NCBI GenBank assembly: GCA_017856115.1
Contig: JAFMFM010000002.1
Coordinates: forward strand, 1 to 64,000
Origin: Actinomycetota bacterium
Lineage (GTDB): Bacteria > Actinomycetota > Acidimicrobiia > Acidimicrobiales > Ilumatobacteraceae
DNA: 64,000 nucleotides
Direction: 5' to 3'
Position numbers and translations under genes: made by a program. How positions within the stretch are numbered: the first letter of the stretch is position 1; each line of letters begins with the position of its first letter. Shown here piece after piece: positions 26,994-36,094 of the stretch. The notes beneath the pieces were generated by a model that saw only the letters and a program-made list of their open reading frames with translations, searched no databases and was not told the origin of the DNA.

Positions 26994-27790
26994 GCGCAGT
27001 CAACATCCGCAACGTGAGCAAGGCATTCAACGAGGGCAAGCCGAACCAGGTGGATGCGTTGCGAGATGTGAATCTCGAGGTGCAACAAGGCGAGTTCGTG
27101 TCGCTCATCGGACCGTCCGGTTGCGGCAAGTCCACGCTGCTACGACTGATTGCCAACCTGCTCGAGCCAAGCTCGGGCGAGGTGAGCGTGAACGGCAAGA
27201 GCGCCGTGCAGGCCCGGCTCGATCAGGACTACGGAATGGCATTCCAACAGGCCGGTCTCTTCGACTGGCGCACCGTTCGCAAGAACATCGAACTGCCGCT
27301 GGAGCTGAAAGGTTGGGAAAAGCCGGATCGCCGCGCACGCGCAGACGAAATGCTGCAACTGGTACAGCTGCCCGAATTCGGTGATCACTATCCCTGGCAG
27401 TTGTCGGGTGGAATGCAGCAACGTATCGCCATCGCTCGGGCACTCGCGGCACATCCACCACTGCTGTTGATGGACGAACCGTTCGGTGCACTCGACGAGA
27501 TGACTCGTGAGTACATGCAGGGCGAGTTGCTGCGAATTTGTGCGGCCACCGGCACCACGGTGGTGTTCGTGACGCACTCGATACCCGAGGCGGTGTACTT
27601 ATCGAATCGCGTCGTGGTGATGTCGCCACGCCCCGGACGAATCACCAAGGTGGTCGACGTTGCACTCGGCGCCGATCGCACGGAGGACACCCGCAATCGG
27701 ACACCGTTCTTCGAAGCCATCACCGCGGTACGCGAGGGACTGCGCGGCATGCATGCCGCACACGTGGGAATGGGTAACGACGACCGATGA
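26990..27790 (+). CDS. NMT1-type ABC importer, ATP-binding protein
   Basis: The 266-residue ATPase begins at GTG 26990 in a GTGA overlap. Walker A is at 41-48 (GPSGCGKS), the Q-loop is AFQQAGLF, the signature is LSGGMQQR, Walker B is LLLMDEP and the switch histidine lies in VTHSI. It resembles SsuB/TauB/ThiZ. It would drive import by the flanking permeases, with the binding protein encoded at the operon end. The stop overlaps the start of permease 2. Confidence 0.85.
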   Translation: MSAVNIRNVSKAFNEGKPNQVDALRDVNLEVQQGEFVSLIGPSGCGKSTLLRLIANLLEPSSGEVSVNGKSAVQARLDQDYGMAFQQAGLFDWRTVRKNIELPLELKGWEKPDRRARADEMLQLVQLPEFGDHYPWQLSGGMQQRIAIARALAAHPPLLLMDEPFGALDEMTREYMQGELLRICAATGTTVVFVTHSIPEAVYLSNRVVVMSPRPGRITKVVDVALGADRTEDTRNRTPFFEAITAVREGLRGMHAAHVGMGNDDR

Positions 27791-28566
27791 ACAAGTTCGG
27801 TGGATCACTTGGAACCTGGCTGGGCAAGGTGCTGCCAGCGGTGGTCTTCGGTGCGCTCTTCCTCGGCTTCTGGGAATGGGCGGTGAAATTCTTCGAACTC
27901 AAGCCGTACTTCCTCACCGCGCCGTCGGCGATCTGGGAGCAGTTCGTGAAGAACTTCCCCTTGATACGCGGTGCGGCGACGGTGTCCGGAACCAATGCGC
28001 TGGTCGGCCTCGTTGCCGGAACCGTTTTGGGAGTGGCGATGAGTTTCGTGCTCAGCAGATTCAAGTTTCTCAATCAGATCATCACGCCATTGGCGGTCGC
28101 GCTCAATGCGGTGCCCATCTTCGTGCTCGTTGCGGTGCTGAACAACATGTATTCGATCACCAGCGAGGTTCCGCGCCGAATCATGGTGGCGCTCGTGGTG
28201 TACTTCATCGTGTTGGTGAACGTGGCCCGTGGTCTCACCCAGGTGTCGTCCACCCACGTGGAATTGATGCGTTCGTACGCAGCGAGCGACGTCGCCATCC
28301 TGCGAAAAGTTCGGATCCCCAACGCCATTCCGTTCCTCTTCGTATCGCTGAAGATTGCGGCCCCGGCGGCCGTCATCACCGCGTTCGTGAGCGAGTATTT
28401 CGGGGGTTCTCAGAACGGGCTGGGTAGCCGAATCTCCAGCAACATCGCGAATTCCAAGAATGCCGCTGGCTGGGCCTACGTTCTGGGGGCCTGCCTGCTT
28501 GGGCTACTGTTCTACTCATTCTCCGTAGTAATGGAGGGCCTCAACCGAAAGGGACGGGCAAGGTAA
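27787..28566 (+). CDS. NMT1-type ABC importer, permease 2
   Basis: The 259-residue membrane protein belongs to the same permease family as permease 1 but is clearly different in sequence. Its EAA-like loop is ELMRSYAASDVAILRKVRIP near residue 155. Its ATG overlaps the ATPase stop (ATGA), so tight coupling of permease-ATPase-permease is evident. It is followed by a small hairpin and the binding-protein gene. Confidence 0.8.
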   Translation: MNKFGGSLGTWLGKVLPAVVFGALFLGFWEWAVKFFELKPYFLTAPSAIWEQFVKNFPLIRGAATVSGTNALVGLVAGTVLGVAMSFVLSRFKFLNQIITPLAVALNAVPIFVLVAVLNNMYSITSEVPRRIMVALVVYFIVLVNVARGLTQVSSTHVELMRSYAASDVAILRKVRIPNAIPFLFVSLKIAAPAAVITAFVSEYFGGSQNGLGSRISSNIANSKNAAGWAYVLGACLLGLLFYSFSVVMEGLNRKGRAR

Positions 28567-28578
28567 AACAACACAACA

Positions 28579-28598
28579 TCTGAATGTGCGCATTCAGA
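28579..28598 (+). other. Stem-loop before the binding-protein gene
   Basis: TCTGAATG and CATTCAGA form a perfect eight-base stem around TGCG. It directly precedes the AGGGGAG ribosome binding site. It probably protects the 5' end of a processed mRNA and favours high expression of the binding protein over the permeases. There is no U-run. Confidence 0.55.
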
Positions 28599-28614
28599 AG
28601 GGGAGAGAAAACAC

Positions 28615-29805
28615 ATGAAGAAGCGTTCAGTACGGGTTGCCTTTGCCGGCATCGCCGCACTGTCACTCCTCGTTGCCGCCTGTGGCGGTAGCGATGATGA
28701 GGCAGCGGATGATGTCGCGGAGGAGACCGTGGAGGAATCGACCGACGAGGCAGCAGCAGACACCTGCACCACGCCGACACCGGTCAAGCTGCAACTGCAG
28801 TGGTTCATCCAAGCCCAGTTCGCCGGCTTCTTTGCCGCGCAAGACCAGGGCTTCTATGCAGACCAGTGCCTCGATGTAACCATCGTCGAAGGTGGTGTCG
28901 ACATCGTTCCACAAACCGAGTTGGCCAACGGCAACGTCGACTTCGCAATCTCGTGGGTCTCCAAGGCCCTCGCCAGTCGCGAAGCCGGTGCCGACATCGT
29001 GAACATCGCGCAGGTGTTCCAGCGTTCCGGAACCCTGCAGGTGTCGTTCAAGGACAAGAACATCACTTCGCCGGAGGATTTCGCCGGCAAGAAGATCGGA
29101 AACTGGGGCTTCGGCAACGAGTTCGAGATCTTCGCAGCACTCACGAAGGCTGGATTGGATCCTGCCGCGGACGTCACGCTCGTGCAGCAGCAGTTCGACA
29201 TGGTCGGTCTGCTCTCCGGTGACATCGACGCCGCCGAAGCGATGACCTACAACGAGTACGCACAGGTACTCGAAGCGGTCAACCCGGCGACCGGTGCGCT
29301 GTACACGGCCGACGACTTCAACGTCGTTTCCTACGAGGAGGCTGGCGTGGGTATGTTGCAGGACGCCATCTGGGCGTCGGGTGAGCGTCTCGCCAGCGAT
29401 GCTGCGTACGCAGACACCGCGGCGAAGTTCGTCGCTGCATCCCTCCAGGGTTGGGCGTACTGCCGCGACAACGTCGAGGCATGCCGCGACATCGTGTTGG
29501 CAAAGGGTTCCAAGCTCGGCGCCAGCCACCAGTTGTGGCAGATGAACGAGGTCAACAAGTTGATCTGGCCCGCCTCCAGCGGCGTTGGCTACATCGATGA
29601 GGCTGCCTGGAACCGCACGGCAACGCTGTCGCAGGAAACCAAGAACCTCGAAGGTGGCACGGTGCTCACCGCAGCACCCGACGCAGGGGCGTACACCAAC
29701 GACATCGTGACGAAGGCACTCGACATCCTCGCGGGTCTCGGTGTGGACACGTCCGGTTCGTCGTACGCGCCGATCGACGTCACCCTCAACGAAGGTGGCA
29801 ACTAA
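28615..29805 (+). CDS. NMT1/THI5-like substrate-binding lipoprotein
   Basis: The 396-residue protein has a lipoprotein signal ending at Cys23 (LLVAAC), an acidic linker, and an NMT1/THI5-like binding fold: LQLQWFIQAQFAGFF near residue 60, and QVFQRSGTLQVSF. Families with this fold bind pyrimidine-like ligands such as the hydroxymethylpyrimidine precursor of thiamine, riboflavin or taurine. In a pyrimidine catabolic operon the most natural ligand is a pyrimidine or hydantoin. No thiamine genes or TPP riboswitch are seen nearby. It ends the operon before a strong terminator-like hairpin. Confidence 0.8.
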   Translation: MKKRSVRVAFAGIAALSLLVAACGGSDDEAADDVAEETVEESTDEAAADTCTTPTPVKLQLQWFIQAQFAGFFAAQDQGFYADQCLDVTIVEGGVDIVPQTELANGNVDFAISWVSKALASREAGADIVNIAQVFQRSGTLQVSFKDKNITSPEDFAGKKIGNWGFGNEFEIFAALTKAGLDPAADVTLVQQQFDMVGLLSGDIDAAEAMTYNEYAQVLEAVNPATGALYTADDFNVVSYEEAGVGMLQDAIWASGERLASDAAYADTAAKFVAASLQGWAYCRDNVEACRDIVLAKGSKLGASHQLWQMNEVNKLIWPASSGVGYIDEAAWNRTATLSQETKNLEGGTVLTAAPDAGAYTNDIVTKALDILAGLGVDTSGSSYAPIDVTLNEGGN

Positions 29806-29851
29806 GTAGGTTGACCGGACGCAGCGGAACGCGCTGCAAACGTCGCACTCG

Positions 29852-29883
29852 AGGGTGCGGGTCGCAACTGCGGCCCGCACCCT
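29852..29883 (+). terminator. Terminator of the pyrimidine operon
   Basis: A 14-base stem (AGGGTGCGGG pairs with CCCGCACCCT, extended inwards by T-G, C-G, G-C, C-G) closes on the loop AACT and is followed by TTGGTGTTT. It lies 46 bases after the stop of the binding-protein gene. Confidence 0.75.
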
Positions 29884-29917
29884 TGGTGTTTGTGGGCCAG
29901 TGAACCCTCGCGGGTCC

Positions 29918-29923
29918 TATGAT
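29918..29923 (+). promoter_or_regulatory. -10 box upstream of the methyltransferase gene
   Basis: TATGAT is a near-consensus -10 hexamer just after the operon terminator. Transcription would start near 29930, giving a short leader. It rules out the ATG within it as the translation start. Confidence 0.4.
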
Positions 29924-29966
29924 TCCAAGCAGGTACGTCATGTGCATCATCCGAGATAACACGACT

Positions 29967-30581
29967 GTGAGTACTGCCCGAGAGCATTGGGATACTGCGT
30001 ACGACACGAAGTCGGTTGTCGAGCGCTCATGGTCGAGTGACGCCGAGACATCGGTTCGACTCATCACGCGGTACGCGCCGACGGCACAGGCATCGGTGGT
30101 TGATGTCGGAGGAGGGGCTTCGCCGCTCGCTGGGCGATTGGTTGCCGAGGGCTACCTCGACGTGACCGTCGTCGACATCTCTCAACGTGCCATCGAGGAG
30201 GCTCGCACCTCGTTACCGATGTCGATGTCGGTCACCTGGGTGTGTGCCGACGTTCGAACGTGGGAACCCGGGAGAACGTTCGACGTCTGGCACGATCGCG
30301 CCGTATTGCACTTCTTGTCCGACTCTGCGGAGCGCGCGGCATATGCACGACTTGCCCGCCGAACGGTGAACGGTGGCGGGCTTTTCATCGTGTCGTCCTT
30401 TGCCGAGGACGGACCCGAAACGTGCTCCGGCCTACCCGTTGCTCGCGCGACGCACGAGCAACTCAGTGCACTGTTCGATGAAGGCTTCCACGATGTCGAG
30501 CGGTTTCGCGAGACTCACATAACCCCGTGGGGCAGTGAACAGCCATTCAACTGGCTGGTGTTACGGCGCTACCCGACGTAG
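29967..30581 (+). CDS. Class I SAM-dependent methyltransferase
   Basis: The protein of about 204 residues has methyltransferase motif I (VVDVGGGASPL), motif II (VTVVDIS) and post-motif strands around FDVWHDRAVLHFL. Small methyltransferases of this form act on metabolites or detoxify thiol and metalloid compounds; the substrate is unknown. GTG 29967 (STAREHWDTAY) fits the family start best, but ATG 29940 is an alternative. The gene converges with the aminotransferase, the ends overlapping by 13 bases. Confidence 0.7.
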   Translation: MSTAREHWDTAYDTKSVVERSWSSDAETSVRLITRYAPTAQASVVDVGGGASPLAGRLVAEGYLDVTVVDISQRAIEEARTSLPMSMSVTWVCADVRTWEPGRTFDVWHDRAVLHFLSDSAERAAYARLARRTVNGGGLFIVSSFAEDGPETCSGLPVARATHEQLSALFDEGFHDVERFRETHITPWGSEQPFNWLVLRRYPT

Positions 30582-31912
30582 TACTTGTCGGCGATGTTCA
30601 GGGCTTCGTCGATGATTGCCAGCCCCGTTCGCAGATCCGCTTCGCTCGTGGTGCACGGTGGCACCACGTGGATGCGGTTGAAGTGCGTGAACGGCCACAT
30701 GCCCTGTTGCTTGCAGAATGCGACGATTTCGGCCATGGGTTTGGCGTCCGCACCCGAGGCGTTGAACGGCACGTATGGCGCACGGCTGTCGCGATTGGTG
30801 ACGAGTTCGATCGCCCAGAACATTCCCAGCCCACGCACGTCGCCCACCGATGGGTGCTTGTCCTTCAAGCGGTCGAGCTCCGGTGCAACCACGTTCTCGG
30901 CCATTTTGCGGACGTGTTCCAGCACCTTTTCTTCCTTGAAGATGTTGATCGATGCAACGGCGGCGGCACAGGCCAGTGGGTGACCCATGTAGGTGAGACC
31001 ACCCGGATAGACACGTTCCTTGAACGAGTCGGCGATCTTCTGGCTGATGACCACGCCTCCGAGCGGCACGTAGCCGGAGTTCACGCCCTTGGCAAAACAG
31101 ATGAGATCGGGAGTGACGTGCCACTTGTTGACGGCGAACCACTCTCCACACCGACCAAAACCAGCCATCACTTCATCGCACATCATGACGATGCCGTACT
31201 TGGTGCACAGATCGCGAACGCCCTGTAGGTACCCCTCGGGCGGAACCAGGATGCCGTTGGTGCCGACGACGGTCTCCAGACCGATCATCGCAACGGTGTG
31301 TGGACCCTCGACCATGAGCACGTCCTCGAGGTGTTGAAGAGCGCGCTCACATTCTTCCTTTTCGTTCGAGGAGTGGAATGCGGAACGATACGGATACGGA
31401 CCCCAGAATTTGACGGCACCCGAGGCACCCGTTTCGTTGGGCCAACGGCGTGGATCACCGGTGAGTGCGATCGCACCGGAAGTGGAGCCGTGGTACGAAC
31501 GGTACATGGTGAGGATCTTGTGGCGACCAGTGTGCAACTTGGCGAGGCGAACCGCATTCTCGGCCGCCTCGGCACCGCCGTTGGTGAAGAACACCATGTT
31601 CAAGTCACCGGGAGCAACCTCGGCAATAAGTCGTGCCGCTTCCGAGCGCATTTCGTTGGCGTGGAACGGCGCGATGGTGCACATCTTTGCCGCGTACTCC
31701 TGGATTGCCTTCACCAGTTTGGGGTGCTGGTGACCGATGTTGACGTTGACGAGTTGGCTGGAGAAGTCGAGATACTTCTTTCCGTTGGAGTCCCAAATGT
31801 ACGAGCCCTCCGCTTTGACGATGTCGACGGGATCGATCAGGCCTTGTGCCGACCAGGAGTGAAACACGTGCTTGCGGTCGTCTAAATAGGCCCTTGTCTT
31901 TTCACTGCTCAT
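30569..31912 (-). CDS. Class III PLP-dependent aminotransferase
   Basis: The 447-residue enzyme has the class III pattern: FFTNGGAEAAENA near 108-120, MYRSYHGST near 136-144, the PLP-phenol contact aspartate D246 in MMCDEVMAGFGR, and Schiff-base lysine K275 in CFAKGVNSG. It resembles taurine- or beta-alanine-pyruvate aminotransferases. Beside a beta-alanine-producing operon it is the obvious candidate for converting beta-alanine to malonate semialdehyde, the substrate of the mmsA product. It has its own leaderless promoter. Confidence 0.85.
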   Translation of the reverse strand: MSSEKTRAYLDDRKHVFHSWSAQGLIDPVDIVKAEGSYIWDSNGKKYLDFSSQLVNVNIGHQHPKLVKAIQEYAAKMCTIAPFHANEMRSEAARLIAEVAPGDLNMVFFTNGGAEAAENAVRLAKLHTGRHKILTMYRSYHGSTSGAIALTGDPRRWPNETGASGAVKFWGPYPYRSAFHSSNEKEECERALQHLEDVLMVEGPHTVAMIGLETVVGTNGILVPPEGYLQGVRDLCTKYGIVMMCDEVMAGFGRCGEWFAVNKWHVTPDLICFAKGVNSGYVPLGGVVISQKIADSFKERVYPGGLTYMGHPLACAAAVASINIFKEEKVLEHVRKMAENVVAPELDRLKDKHPSVGDVRGLGMFWAIELVTNRDSRAPYVPFNASGADAKPMAEIVAFCKQQGMWPFTHFNRIHVVPPCTTSEADLRTGLAIIDEALNIADKYYVG

Positions 31913-31918
31913 ACGGAA

Positions 31919-31924
31919 AGCCTA
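31919..31924 (-). promoter_or_regulatory. -10 box of the aminotransferase gene
   Basis: TAGGCT on the minus strand is exactly six bases before ATG 31912, with no ribosome binding site, so the mRNA should be leaderless. Confidence 0.6.
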
Positions 31925-31941
31925 CTTATCGCCACATTGCT

Positions 31942-33222
31942 CTACGGGTGGAGTCCACGCAATTGATGTGCATCGGCGAGTGCCTTCACGCCCAACACGG
32001 AGGCCGCCCGCCGGTAGGAGAGCGAGTGTTCCTCGGAGAACGCATGCAAACGTTTGAACGCCGACCGCATCGTGGAAACCACGGAGGCATTCACCTCGTC
32101 TTCGTCCCACTGCAGGTGGGCGTAGTTCTGACACTGCTCGAGGTAGGAACACGTAACACCCCCTGCGTTGGCAAAGATGTCGGGCACCACGATGACTCCG
32201 CGATCATTGAGCACGTCGTCGGCTGCGGGCGTGAGCGGACCATTCGCACCCTCGATCACGTACTTTGCCGTGAGAAGAGCCGCTTCGCGGGCGTCGATTG
32301 CATCCCCGAGTGCACAGGGCAGTGCGATGTCGGAGGGCAGCGCGAAGACCTCGGCAGAATGCTCGACCCCTCGTGCGATGACCTCACCGACTCCGGCATC
32401 CACCACGCTCTCGATGCCCTGCTGCTTGGCGATGACGAGCGCGTCGATGTCGAGGCCCTTCTCGCTGGCGATCACACCACCGACATCGGAGACTCCGACG
32501 ATTCGCGCACCCCAGCCGGCGGCGAGTCGCGCAGCCCACATGCCGACGTTGCCGAACCCCTGGATGACGATTCGCTTCCCCTCGAGCGACGTACCTCGTG
32601 TCTGGCATGCCAGGGATGCCGCTTCCACCACGCCACGCCCGGTTGCCGAATCGCGACCCAAGGAACCGCCGAGTGCAAGTGGCTTGCCGGTCACCACTCC
32701 CGGAACCGCATGACCAACGCCGATGGAGTACTGGTCCATTACCCACGCCATGACCTGGGCATTGGTGCCGACGTCGGGGGCGGGCACGTCCTTGTCCGGA
32801 CCCAGAAAGGCGAAGATCTCCGACACGTATCGGCGGGTCACGCGTTCCAATTCGCGCGGGCTCAGCAACTTTGGATCGACCGCGATGCCACCCTTTGCTC
32901 CGCCGAGTGGAAGATTCATCAGCGCAGTCTTGAGCGACATCGCAGCAGCGAGCGACACGGTTTCCTCACGATTCACCGAGGGGTGGTATCGAATCCCGCC
33001 CTTGCCCGGACCACGCGTGATGTTGTGTTGAACCCGCCAACCGGTGAAACGAACGCGGGTGCCATCGTCGCGGCGGATCGGAATCGACACTTCCAGTACT
33101 CGACGAGGGGCGATGAGATTTTCGATCACACCGTCCTCCAGTTGCAGCCACGCTCCCGCCTCGCGCATGCGGTACTCCACCGAGGTGAGTGACTGGTCCG
33201 CCGTGGGTTCTGGTGATGTCAT
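31942..33222 (-). CDS. gdhA: Glutamate dehydrogenase (Glu/Leu/Phe/Val family)
   Basis: The 426-residue enzyme has the substrate-binding GGAKGGI motif near residue 107, KGGIRYHP near 75 and the Rossmann motif GFGNVG near 215. It interconverts glutamate and 2-oxoglutarate plus ammonia. The length and motifs fit the roughly 420-residue hexameric class. Longer in-frame starts exist, but ATG 33222 begins the conserved region at the usual distance. It faces the ammonium transporter gene across a region holding a candidate GlnR operator. A possible -10 is TAACAT on the minus strand at 33255-33260. Confidence 0.88.
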   Translation of the reverse strand: MTSPEPTADQSLTSVEYRMREAGAWLQLEDGVIENLIAPRRVLEVSIPIRRDDGTRVRFTGWRVQHNITRGPGKGGIRYHPSVNREETVSLAAAMSLKTALMNLPLGGAKGGIAVDPKLLSPRELERVTRRYVSEIFAFLGPDKDVPAPDVGTNAQVMAWVMDQYSIGVGHAVPGVVTGKPLALGGSLGRDSATGRGVVEAASLACQTRGTSLEGKRIVIQGFGNVGMWAARLAAGWGARIVGVSDVGGVIASEKGLDIDALVIAKQQGIESVVDAGVGEVIARGVEHSAEVFALPSDIALPCALGDAIDAREAALLTAKYVIEGANGPLTPAADDVLNDRGVIVVPDIFANAGGVTCSYLEQCQNYAHLQWDEDEVNASVVSTMRSAFKRLHAFSEEHSLSYRRAASVLGVKALADAHQLRGLHP

Positions 33223-33272
33223 TGCGATGAGCGGCTCCGTTGCCGCTTGACGAAATGTTAGACGATGCAAAG

Positions 33273-33310
33273 AAAACATTCCGGAAACACTTCCCACACA
33301 GCGGTGAAAC
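33273..33310. promoter_or_regulatory. Candidate GlnR operator between gdhA and amtB
   Basis: Four AC steps occur at exactly 11-base spacing (33276-77, 33287-88, 33298-99, 33309-10). The second and fourth lie in perfect GAAAC boxes 22 bases apart (33284-33288 and 33306-33310). GlnR boxes in actinobacteria have the form GTNAC-n6-GAAAC repeated. The first and third boxes here match only weakly (AAAAC, CACAC). Confidence 0.5.
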
Positions 33311-33392
33311 CTTCGTGATTTAACGTTCATCACGCAGGGCCAACGACGTCTCCGCAGTCCATAGTCACCTCGCTCAAAATGCAGCGATATTC

Positions 33393-33400
33393 AAAGGAGA
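33393..33400 (+). promoter_or_regulatory. Ribosome binding site that fixes the amtB TTG start
   Basis: AAAGGAGA ends five bases before TTG 33406. The in-frame ATG at 33379 has no ribosome binding site, and the site itself lies downstream of it, so TTG is the real start. Confidence 0.8.
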
Positions 33401-33405
33401 TCACG

Positions 33406-34791
33406 TTGAAACCATTCACTCGCAAGGGCGGTGTGGCGACACTCGTCGGAACACTCGGAGCGGTAGCACTACCAGCGATGGTGCGCGCCGCGGAAGACGC
33501 ACCCCCATCGCTGGACGAGCTCCAGACGCTGGTGCCGGGCCTTCAGGTAACGCTCGACAACATGTTCGTGTTGGTGGCCACCGTCCTCGTGGTGTTCATG
33601 CACGCAGGATTCGTTTTGGTCGAGGCCGGGCTTACCCGCGCCAAGAATGCGGGCAACATCGTGATGAAGAACCTCATCAACTTTTCGATCGGTGCCGTGG
33701 CGTTCTTTGCGGTGGGCTTCGCCATCGCCTTCGGGGGCGACTTCGATGGCATCGGTGCGTACATCGGTGGTGGTGGTTGGTTCGTTGGTGACGGTGCATT
33801 CGCCTACGGCAACTTGACACCGTTCACGTTTTTCATCTTCCAGGCGGCGTTTGCTGCAACCGCGGCAACGATCGTGTCCGGGGCGATGGCCGAGCGGACC
33901 AAGTTCGGTGGCTACGTCGCGTACGCGCTCATCATGACCGCCGTGATCTACCCGATCGTGGTGCGCTGGCAGTGGGGTGGAGGCTGGTTGTATCAACTCT
34001 CGACGCCGTTCCACGACTTTGCCGGTTCGACCATCGTGCACCTGTGCGGCGGTGTCGCGGCGTTCGCCGCGGCACGAGCGCTCGGGCCGCGACTCGGACG
34101 TTACGGCGCCGACGGTAAGCCGCGCGCCATACCCGGACACTCGATTCCTTTCGCAATCGTCGGCTGCTTCATCCTCCTGGTGGGATGGTTCGGATTCAAC
34201 GCCGGCTCGCAACTTGGAGCCGACCCCGTCATCGGGCGTATCGCCACCACCACGTTGGTTGCCGCTGGAGCAGGCGCGGTGATGGCAGCGATGGTGACTC
34301 GATTGCAGTCGGGCAAGACCGACGTCGCAATGACGGGTAACGGACTTCTCGCAGGTTTGGTGGGCATCACCGCCGGCTGTTACGCAGTCTCGACGATCGG
34401 AGCGTTGATCATCGGTTTGGTGAGCGGCGTCATCGTGGTGTTCGCCGTGAACTTCTTCGACAAGATCAAGGTGGACGATCCGGTTGGCGCAATCTCGGTG
34501 CACGGCGTGTGCGGAGCATTCGGCACCATCGCGGTTGGTTTGTTCTCCAATGAGGAGAGCGAGGGTTTCGTCGCCAAGGGACTCTTCTACGGCGGTGGCA
34601 CCGATCAGCTGGTGAGCCAGATCATCGGAGTGGTATCGGTAGCCGCGTTCGTGTTCGTGGTGTCCACGGTCATGTTCGCAGTCATCAAGGCCACCGTCGG
34701 GCTGCGCGTGTCCGAACAAGAAGAGCGCGAGGGCCTCGACGTGCACGAGCATGGATCACCCGGATACGGCTCCGATCGCGCGATGGCCTAG
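33406..34791 (+). CDS. amtB: Ammonium transporter
   Basis: The 461-residue membrane protein starts at TTG behind a strong ribosome binding site. It has a signal-like first segment ending near AEDAP, as in other Amt proteins, followed by about 11 helices. Family motifs include FVLVEAGLTRAKNAGN, the twin-histidine region with GSTIVHLCGGVAA and the later DDPVGAISVHGVCG. It conducts ammonium and is normally gated by PII, which is encoded next. It is divergent from gdhA with a shared regulatory region. Confidence 0.92.
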   Translation: MKPFTRKGGVATLVGTLGAVALPAMVRAAEDAPPSLDELQTLVPGLQVTLDNMFVLVATVLVVFMHAGFVLVEAGLTRAKNAGNIVMKNLINFSIGAVAFFAVGFAIAFGGDFDGIGAYIGGGGWFVGDGAFAYGNLTPFTFFIFQAAFAATAATIVSGAMAERTKFGGYVAYALIMTAVIYPIVVRWQWGGGWLYQLSTPFHDFAGSTIVHLCGGVAAFAAARALGPRLGRYGADGKPRAIPGHSIPFAIVGCFILLVGWFGFNAGSQLGADPVIGRIATTTLVAAGAGAVMAAMVTRLQSGKTDVAMTGNGLLAGLVGITAGCYAVSTIGALIIGLVSGVIVVFAVNFFDKIKVDDPVGAISVHGVCGAFGTIAVGLFSNEESEGFVAKGLFYGGGTDQLVSQIIGVVSVAAFVFVVSTVMFAVIKATVGLRVSEQEEREGLDVHEHGSPGYGSDRAMA

Positions 34792-34832
34792 GCCAACGTA
34801 CAGACGATGAAAACAACGACTCAAACCACTAA

Positions 34833-35713
<881 letters not shown>

Positions 35714-35748
35714 GATGAATCAACTCTTGACAATCGAGACGAGAAATG

Positions 35749-35766
35749 ACGGGGCACTACCCCGTG
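35749..35766 (-). terminator. Terminator of the cold-shock gene
   Basis: ACGGGG and CCCCGT form a six-base stem with a six-base loop, six bases after the cspA stop on the minus strand. It is followed on that strand by CATTTCTCGTCT, which is moderately U-rich. Confidence 0.6.
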
Positions 35767-35771
35767 ACAAT

Positions 35772-35975
35772 TCAGCTGATGGCTTTGACGTTGTGCGCTT
35801 CGACACCCTTGCGGCCTTGACCGAGTTCGAACTCGACCTGTTGGCCCGCAACGAGAGTGCGGCGCCCGGTGCCTTCGATGTTGGAGAAGTGAACGAACAC
35901 ATCCTGCTCGCCCTCGCGAGAGATGAATCCGAAACCCTTCTCGTCATTGAAGAACTTGACGGTACCGGTTGGCAT
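35772..35975 (-). CDS. cspA: Cold-shock domain protein
   Basis: The 67-residue protein is a single cold-shock domain with RNP1 (KGFGFI, residues 13-18) and RNP2 (VFVHF, 26-30). It binds single-stranded RNA and DNA and acts as an RNA chaperone. The length is standard for actinobacterial CspA. It has a leader region of about 100 bases with a small hairpin, as is common for cold-shock genes. It is followed by its own terminator. Confidence 0.92.
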   Translation of the reverse strand: MPTGTVKFFNDEKGFGFISREGEQDVFVHFSNIEGTGRRTLVAGQQVEFELGQGRKGVEAHNVKAIS

Positions 35976-36002
35976 GATTACTCATTTCTTTTTTGCTATT
36001 GG

Positions 36003-36018
36003 CACATCGAATGATGTG
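36003..36018 (-). other. Leader stem-loop of the cold-shock gene
   Basis: CACATC and GATGTG form a perfect six-base stem around a four-base loop, 28-43 bases upstream of the cspA start codon. It lies in the presumed 5' leader and could take part in temperature-dependent folding. Confidence 0.4.
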
Positions 36019-36094
36019 TCGTGGCTCCACACTACTGAGGCACCCGACGGTTTCCTAGCCCTTCGGTGCACTTTCTGGCGGGTGATGATCGTTT

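Noticed and set aside
28567-28614. TPP riboswitch before the NMT1-type binding protein
   Set aside because: The gap is only 48 bases and holds a simple hairpin; none of the conserved TPP elements is present.
33379-33405. ATG 33379 as the start of amtB
   Set aside because: The strong ribosome binding site lies downstream of this ATG and exactly positions TTG 33406.
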